A stretch of 47,463 bases of DNA from NCBI GenBank assembly GCA_022360315.1, contig JAKSDA010000105.1, positions 1-47,463 of the forward strand, read 5' to 3'. How positions within the stretch are numbered: position 1 is the first letter of the stretch; each line of letters opens with the position of its first letter. Below, one piece after another: positions 42,741-47,463 of the stretch. This stretch comes from Pseudomonadota bacterium (GTDB lineage: Bacteria; Myxococcota_A; Polyangia; Haliangiales; Haliangiaceae). The notes under the pieces were generated by a model. That model saw nothing but the letters and a program-made list of their open reading frames with translations, was not told where the DNA came from and searched no databases. The translations under genes were made by a program, and so were the position numbers.

Positions 42741-44141
42741 GTGTGCACCGCACGTGAGGCACTAGGCCGACGACGCGGCCGTTGCCTGATCGCATTCACG
42801 GTCGCGTCGTTACTGTTTGTATCTGCATCCGAGTCCCACGCCGACCCGCCCGCCAAGCGGGAGGTCCCGGACTACGACGGTCGGCAAGACGAGCCCACCA
42901 CGGTCAAGGATGTTGTTTTGTGGGTACCCAGAGTGATTCTATTTATCCCCTGGGTCGGCTACGAGTTTCTGGTTCGCCGGCCGGTGGGCTGGGTGGTCCG
43001 CAAGCTCGAGCATTCCCGGACACCGCGGGCGATTTTTCGGGCCCTGTTCATGGGAATACCGACCGGGCCCGGGATCACGCCTCTGGCCTATTACGATTTT
43101 GGGTTTCAGCCCAGTTTGGGTGTTCGCCTGCTCTGGGAAGTGAATTTTTTGGGCCAGGGCAGCAAGCTCACAGTCAAAATGGCCACCTGGGGTCGCAACT
43201 GGTTGCGGGTCGATTTTCAGGAGCGGGCCCCGCTCTTGCCGACGCTCGATCTGGTCATAGACTCCGAGTGGTGGCGCCGCCCTGATCGGGTCTTCTACGG
43301 CCTGGGTTCGCGCTCGCGCGATGAGCACCGGGGTCGTTTTCGCGAGGATCTGTTCAACGTGCAGGCCATGTTGGACTGGAACGCGTTCCGGGCGACTCGG
43401 ATCAAGTTCTACGGCGGTGTACGCCACCGGGATTTTCAGCGCAGCCGGTGTTGCGACGACATCTCGGTGGACGAACGGGTCGCCCGCGGCGACATCGAGG
43501 CGTTGCCGCCGGGTTATGAACGCGGCTACGGAATTGCCCGCACAGGCGTTGCGTTTGACCTGGACACCCGATTGGGTGGACGCGGCACGGGCAGCGCGTT
43601 TCGCGCCGAGGGACACTTCGAGTACGCATTCGACAGCGGGCATCGCGACACGCGGTGGTGGCGCTGGGGGGGCGGAGTTGGCGGCGTTCTGCATCTCGAC
43701 AACATCAATGAGAAAGTCCTCAGTTTGTGGGTCAAGGCGTTGTTTCTCGAGCCGGGCGGGGATTCGGACGATCCGGGTGGTGAGGTCGAGGTTCCGTTTA
43801 CCGAGATGGTCCGAGTCGGTGGGACGAGAAATCTGCGGGGATTCCCGTCCGGCCGCATGGTCGATTCCAGCGGTTTGTTTGCCACCTTGTCCTATCGCTG
43901 GCCACTGGCAGCGTGGATCGATGCCACGCTCTACCTCGGCACGGGCAACGTCTTTGGCGAAAATCTGGCCGGTTTCAAGCCATCTCTCCTGCGCGGCTCG
44001 TTTGGGCTCGGATTCAGTCTGGCCGGACTATCAGCCGGACGGTGGGCGCAGATCTGGACCGCAGTGGGCACTGAACCGTGGGACGAGGGCTTTGAAGTGA
44101 CCTCGTTTCGCCTTGTCCTGGGGTGGTCTTATGCGCCGTGA
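42741..44141 (+). CDS. Omp85/BamA-like outer-membrane beta-barrel protein
   Basis: The product has 466 residues. The N-terminus has a signal sequence (hydrophobic CLIAFTVASLLFVSAS, ending near SHADPP). A short region of about 100 residues follows, then alternating beta strands with aromatic girdles across the rest, ending in an aromatic-rich strand (RLVLGWSYAP). The segment VGGTRNLRGFPSG at about 358-370 followed by LSYRWPL matches the conserved (V/L)RGF loop and next strand of the Omp85/D15 barrel. No POTRA domains are evident, so it is likely a stand-alone barrel rather than BamA. The GTG start has only a weak ribosome site and could shift by some codons. The next gene overlaps its end by 11 bases, so the two are translationally coupled. 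Confidence 0.85.
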   Translation: MCTAREALGRRRGRCLIAFTVASLLFVSASESHADPPAKREVPDYDGRQDEPTTVKDVVLWVPRVILFIPWVGYEFLVRRPVGWVVRKLEHSRTPRAIFRALFMGIPTGPGITPLAYYDFGFQPSLGVRLLWEVNFLGQGSKLTVKMATWGRNWLRVDFQERAPLLPTLDLVIDSEWWRRPDRVFYGLGSRSRDEHRGRFREDLFNVQAMLDWNAFRATRIKFYGGVRHRDFQRSRCCDDISVDERVARGDIEALPPGYERGYGIARTGVAFDLDTRLGGRGTGSAFRAEGHFEYAFDSGHRDTRWWRWGGGVGGVLHLDNINEKVLSLWVKALFLEPGGDSDDPGGEVEVPFTEMVRVGGTRNLRGFPSGRMVDSSGLFATLSYRWPLAAWIDATLYLGTGNVFGENLAGFKPSLLRGSFGLGFSLAGLSAGRWAQIWTAVGTEPWDEGFEVTSFRLVLGWSYAP

Positions 44142-45693
44142 TGCGATCGTTTGCCCCAGCTCGACTGTCGCGCTCCTTGTCGGATTCGCCGCTCTTTGCT
44201 CCGCCTGTGGCGGCCATCGCGGGTTTTCTGCCAACCCGCCGATGTGGCGCGACGACGGCGATTTTACACCGTTTGCGCCCATGCCAGCAGAATACGAGGC
44301 GTCCGAGTTATGGGACACCATGGAAAACATCTTCTTTGGTCCCCTCGCTCGATTGCTGAGGGTCAACACTGCCAGCGAAGCGTCCAATGTCAACGCGGTG
44401 GACGAGGTGCCCGATTCGAGCTGGTTCACCAATCGAATCGGCAAAGCCGATATGTCGATCGCCGAACTGAGCCGCGGTCCGTGCCAGGGCCCGCCGCTCG
44501 ATCCGGCCGGTCCATGGACCATCGTCAAGGGCAAACCGGACGGCGCCCACCCCGGTTTCACCATCAAGGCGGCCGACGGCCGGCGCTACATACTCAAGTT
44601 CGACACTGGCGGCGATGAGCGGCCGTCGTCGGCCGATGTGATCGGCAGTCTGGTCTACCACGCCGCCGGATTCCACGTGCCCTGCAACCAGGTGGTATTC
44701 TTTCACCCGTCGATCTTGCAGATCGACCCCAAGGCCAGGGCCAAGGACTTTGTGGGCGACAAGGTTCCACTCACTCAGGACCGGGTCGACAAGGCTTTCG
44801 AGCGCACGGTCCGTTTGCCCGACGGCCGTGTGCGCGCCCTGGCCAGCCAGTTCATCGACGGCAGGCCGATCGGTCCGTGGGTTGATTTCGGCGTGCGACC
44901 CGACGATCCCAACGACGTCATCCCCCACCAGGATCGCCGCGAATTGCGCGGCAGTTACGTTTTGGCTGCATGGCTCGAGCACTACGATGCGCGCGAGCAA
45001 AACTCGCTCGATGCGTGGATCGAAGTCGACCCGAAGGCGGGATTTGGCTGGGTCAAGCACTACTTCATCGACTTTGGAGACTGCTTCGGATCGCTGTCGC
45101 GCTTTGCGCGAGTATCGCGTCGCCGCAGTGTCGCCTACGAGGTCGACTTTCCCATCCTGCTGCAGGAGCTGGTGACATTTGGCGTGTTGCCGCGCCGCTG
45201 GCACGACCCCCAGCTCGGGCCTGCAGGCCGCATACTCGGGTACTACAATGTAAAGCGATTCGATCCCGAAGGCTGGCGCACCTCCTATCCCTACGGCCCC
45301 TTTACCCGCCTGACCGAGCGGGACGCCGCCTGGATGGCCCGCATTTTGGCCCGATTTTCGGCCGAGGATATCGTCGCCATGGTCGATGAGGCCAAGATAT
45401 CGAACCCGGTTGTCCGGTCCGAGATCATCCGGGTCATGGTGGGCAGGCGCGACAAGATCCTGCGGCGCTATCTGGGCCGCCTGTCACCGCTGACCGAACC
45501 GGTTATTCGCGGCAACCAGGTCTGTTTGCGCGACACCGCCGTACAGGCGGGCATTGTCCGGGGGCGGCAAGAGGTCTGTGCCGAGCTGCCCGACGGATCA
45601 TCGGGCTACCACACCATTTCGCTGGCTGTACGCAATACTCGACCGGTCCGGGTGCACGTGCGCGGCCGCATGGTCGTCGGATTGGAGCGATGA
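44131..45693 (+). CDS. Exported protein-kinase-like lipoprotein
   Basis: The product has 520 residues. A signal sequence ends at a Cys cluster (ALCSACGG), suggesting a lipoprotein, although the lipobox is imperfect. The body shows kinase-fold landmarks in the right order: a Gly-containing turn then YILKFD with Lys156; HYDAREQN, where Asp286 and Asn291 have the same spacing as in HRDLKPEN; and FIDFGDCFG with Asp314 in a DFG-like motif. This resembles HipA- or CotH-like kinases more than Hanks kinases. Catalysis is plausible but the substrate is unknown; ATP is scarce outside the cytoplasm, so another nucleotide or a non-catalytic role is possible. The last 60 residues are a small beta domain with two Cys. 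It is coupled to the Omp85-like gene. Confidence 0.75.
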   Translation: MRRDAIVCPSSTVALLVGFAALCSACGGHRGFSANPPMWRDDGDFTPFAPMPAEYEASELWDTMENIFFGPLARLLRVNTASEASNVNAVDEVPDSSWFTNRIGKADMSIAELSRGPCQGPPLDPAGPWTIVKGKPDGAHPGFTIKAADGRRYILKFDTGGDERPSSADVIGSLVYHAAGFHVPCNQVVFFHPSILQIDPKARAKDFVGDKVPLTQDRVDKAFERTVRLPDGRVRALASQFIDGRPIGPWVDFGVRPDDPNDVIPHQDRRELRGSYVLAAWLEHYDAREQNSLDAWIEVDPKAGFGWVKHYFIDFGDCFGSLSRFARVSRRRSVAYEVDFPILLQELVTFGVLPRRWHDPQLGPAGRILGYYNVKRFDPEGWRTSYPYGPFTRLTERDAAWMARILARFSAEDIVAMVDEAKISNPVVRSEIIRVMVGRRDKILRRYLGRLSPLTEPVIRGNQVCLRDTAVQAGIVRGRQEVCAELPDGSSGYHTISLAVRNTRPVRVHVRGRMVVGLER

Positions 45694-45868
45694 GTCAAAT
45701 CCCCGCCACGAAGCAAAGAGTGGGGATACTGGAGGCCATGGTCCGCGCTCGTAATCGCCCGGTTGGCACGAGCTGGCGCCTGGATGAAACCTACACAAAG
45801 GTCAAGGAGACTTGGTAGACTCGGCGAAACACCAGCGTCCCCCATTACAAGCTCATGGAAAACACACG

Positions 45869-46255
45869 ATGAAAAACTGGCTCTATCCCCTGGTTTTTTC
45901 TATTTTGGCTCTTTTGCCGGCTTGTGGTAGCGACGAGATGAGCCCCGCCGATGTCTGTAATGACATCATTCAGGTGAGTTGTGAAAGGCTGATCGAATGC
46001 TACACCGATGCCGAGCTCGAACAGCTCGGTGCCCCCAAAACGGTTCAGGGATGTGTAGACGCCCGCAAGATGATGTTGAAGACAAATACGGGTCTAGCAT
46101 GTGAGGATTTCACTGTAACAACCAGCTATTGCATGTCGGGCCAGACCTACAGTGTGGACAACGGCTCCCTCTGCATCGACATCCTGACGTCGGCGACGTG
46201 TGAGTCGTACAAGCAGGACGCCAGCCCAGGCGCCTGTAACGATATCTGTATCTAA
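45869..46255 (+). CDS. Small cysteine-rich lipoprotein
   Basis: This is a 128-residue protein. The signal peptide ends in LLPAC (Cys19), a good lipobox. The mature protein has many further Cys residues, which probably form disulphides, arranged as in small Cys-rich lipoproteins common in myxobacteria (CNDII...CERLIECY, and a final CNDICI). No function is known. I chose the ATG at 45869 because the signal peptide begins there; the frame is open further upstream. The ribosome site (GGAA) is weak. It converges with the Cys-rich repeat gene, with 17 bases between the two stops. Bases 45694-45868 upstream hold only a weak stem (ATCCCC with GGGGAT) without a T-run. Confidence 0.8.
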   Translation: MKNWLYPLVFSILALLPACGSDEMSPADVCNDIIQVSCERLIECYTDAELEQLGAPKTVQGCVDARKMMLKTNTGLACEDFTVTTSYCMSGQTYSVDNGSLCIDILTSATCESYKQDASPGACNDICI

Positions 46256-46272
46256 CCGCTCCCGCGAAGGCA

Positions 46273-47463
46273 TTACACTCCCGTTGGAGTGCATCCCGAA
46301 GCGTCGCATTGACAGTTGTTCAAGCACCCGGTGGGGAAATGCGGAGGATCGCATTCCTCCCCCGCGGCGACATTGACATGCCCGTCGCCGCATGAAGGCG
46401 TCGTGCAGTCGCTGTCGCAGTTGCTGGTGTTGCGCGGACTGCCGTTGCCTTCGTCACATTGCTCAGCAGTTACGTCACCTGGCGGGTCGAAGTTGGGGTT
46501 GGCATGCCCGTCGCCGCAGAACGGTAACGTACAGTCACTGTCGCACTCGTTGGTGTTGCGCGGGCTACCATCACCATCGTCGCATTCTTCTGTCAGGTCA
46601 ACTCCGTCATTGGGGTCAGGATCAAACATGGAGTTTTGATACCCATCCCCGCACTGTGGCAACGAGCAGTCACTGTCGCACTCCTGGGTGTCGTCCGCGA
46701 CACCATCGTCGTCCGAATCGCCCCCATCACATTGCTCGTTTGCAGCATTATTCTCGACACCATCGCCGCAGATCGGCAACGTACAGTTGGAGTCACACCA
46801 TGATGTTTCATCGGCGACTCCGTTACTGTCCGCGTCACCTGCGTCACATTCCTCGTTCAATAGCGGCTGCTCGATGCCGTCTCCGCAAAACTCGAGCGCG
46901 CAGGATTTGTTACAGCCGTCGAGATCAACTGTGTTGTTGTCGTCGCACTGCTCGCCGCGGGTGCTGTTGATCGTTCCATCGCCGCACCTGGCGTCGGTGC
47001 AGTTGACATCGCACGCTTCTGTTTCCCCTCCAAGGCCCAGGCCATCCCCATCGCATTCTTCACCGGCTGCCTGGTTTACGATGCCGTCGCCGCATACCGC
47101 CAACGTGCAGTCCGCGTCGCACTGCTCGGTCGGACCCGGGATGCCGGCCCCATCACCATCGCATTGCTCGGTTCCCGCATGCACAAACCCGTCGCCACAG
47201 GTGGCGATCTGGCAGTTGTTCGGGCACGCGTCGCTGTTGTCCGCGTTGTTGTCGTCGCACTGCTCGCCGCGGGTGCTGTTGATCGTTCCATCGCCGCACC
47301 TGGCGTCGGTGCAGTTGACATCGCACTCCTCTGTTTCCCCTCCAAGGCCCAGGCCATCCCCATCGCATTCTTCACCGGCTGCCTGGTTTACGATGCCGTC
47401 GCCGCATACCGCCAACGTGCAGTCCGCGTCGCACTGCTCGGTCGGACCCGGGGTGCCGGCCCC
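46273..47463 (-). CDS. Myxococcus cysteine-rich repeat protein, partial at the right edge
   Basis: The reading frame runs open to the window end, so the N-terminus is missing; at least 396 residues are visible. It consists of about ten copies of a unit of roughly 30-50 residues of the form CGDG-(I/H)xN-xxxExCD-xxxx-CDxxC(T/S). This is the Myxococcus-type disulphide repeat (TIGR02232/DUF4215 style), found in large exported or surface proteins of Myxococcota. Asp and Asn are abundant in the loops, suggesting Ca2+ binding (inference). It ends with a Cys-rich segment CLNNCQCDASGC and no evident sorting tail. Nearly identical DNA copies occur inside it. It is probably a secreted or outer-surface adhesive protein. 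Confidence 0.9.
   Translation of the reverse strand, partial: GAGTPGPTEQCDADCTLAVCGDGIVNQAAGEECDGDGLGLGGETEECDVNCTDARCGDGTINSTRGEQCDDNNADNSDACPNNCQIATCGDGFVHAGTEQCDGDGAGIPGPTEQCDADCTLAVCGDGIVNQAAGEECDGDGLGLGGETEACDVNCTDARCGDGTINSTRGEQCDDNNTVDLDGCNKSCALEFCGDGIEQPLLNEECDAGDADSNGVADETSWCDSNCTLPICGDGVENNAANEQCDGGDSDDDGVADDTQECDSDCSLPQCGDGYQNSMFDPDPNDGVDLTEECDDGDGSPRNTNECDSDCTLPFCGDGHANPNFDPPGDVTAEQCDEGNGSPRNTSNCDSDCTTPSCGDGHVNVAAGEECDPPHFPTGCLNNCQCDASGCTPTGV
46933..47463 (-). repeat. 312-base tandem duplication within the Cys-rich repeat gene
   Basis: Bases 46933-47151 and 47245-47463 are nearly identical over 219 bases at an offset of 312 bases (104 codons), with only a few differences (for example near 47014 and 47141). 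The second copy runs to the window edge and may continue. The near-identity suggests recent duplication or gene conversion. Confidence 0.92.

Noticed and set aside
42379..42795. 138-codon minus-strand frame in the aminopeptidase/Omp85 gap
   Set aside because: It overlaps the start of the Omp85-like gene, crosses the AT-rich region and has no recognisable motif or start context.
45699..45727. ATCCCC/GGGGAT stem after the kinase-like lipoprotein gene as a terminator
   Set aside because: The stem is only six bases with a long loop and no T-run follows.

Overview
The window reads as chromosomal DNA from a myxobacterium or close relative (Myxococcota). The evidence is the high-GC coding style, a large Ser/Thr kinase with a TPR tail beside an ECF sigma factor, many Cys-containing lipoproteins, an M28 aminopeptidase with pre-peptidase C-terminal (PPC) domains, and a right-hand partial gene made of Myxococcus-type cysteine-rich (CGDG...C) repeats. 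The exact order cannot be told from sequence alone.

Left arm (224-11467, all minus strand). Transcription order is ECF sigma factor, membrane Ser/Thr kinase with TPRs, a small protein of unknown family, a CHAT protease fused to a STAND NTPase, an SPFH/band-7-like protein, and a degenerate P-loop protein with a helical-repeat tail. This looks like a sensing, signalling and effector operon. It diverges from the next block across an AT-rich regulatory gap (11468-11710).

Centre (11711-39731, all plus strand). About ten genes form one tightly coupled transcription unit. Most junctions are overlaps or gaps of under 20 bases. In order: a membrane vWA protein; an Hsp70/actin-fold (ASKHA) ATPase; a coiled-coil protein with thirteen 21-base heptad repeats; a membrane-anchored CAP/SCP protein; a 1,180-residue helical protein of unknown family; a vWA lipoprotein-like membrane protein; a Tubulin_2/FtsZl-1-type protein; a vWA-TM-tubulin protein split by a frameshift; an intact vWA-TM-tubulin fusion; a membrane pseudokinase; and a broken gene for tandem OmpA-like domains. 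The predicted topology puts vWA domains in the periplasm and joins them through one membrane helix to tubulin-like domains in the cytoplasm. With the actin-fold ATPase, CAP and OmpA parts this suggests an envelope-spanning machine of unknown function. The divergent CHAT/STAND/kinase operon may control it or respond to it. This is the main candidate for an undescribed system.

Right arm (39732-47463). These are ordinary accessory genes: a small Ala/Lys-rich lipoprotein with a clear terminator, a secreted M28 aminopeptidase with a truncated second PPC domain, an Omp85-like barrel coupled to a secreted kinase-like lipoprotein, a Cys-rich lipoprotein, and the partial Cys-rich repeat protein. No tRNA, rRNA, CRISPR array or insertion sequence was seen.
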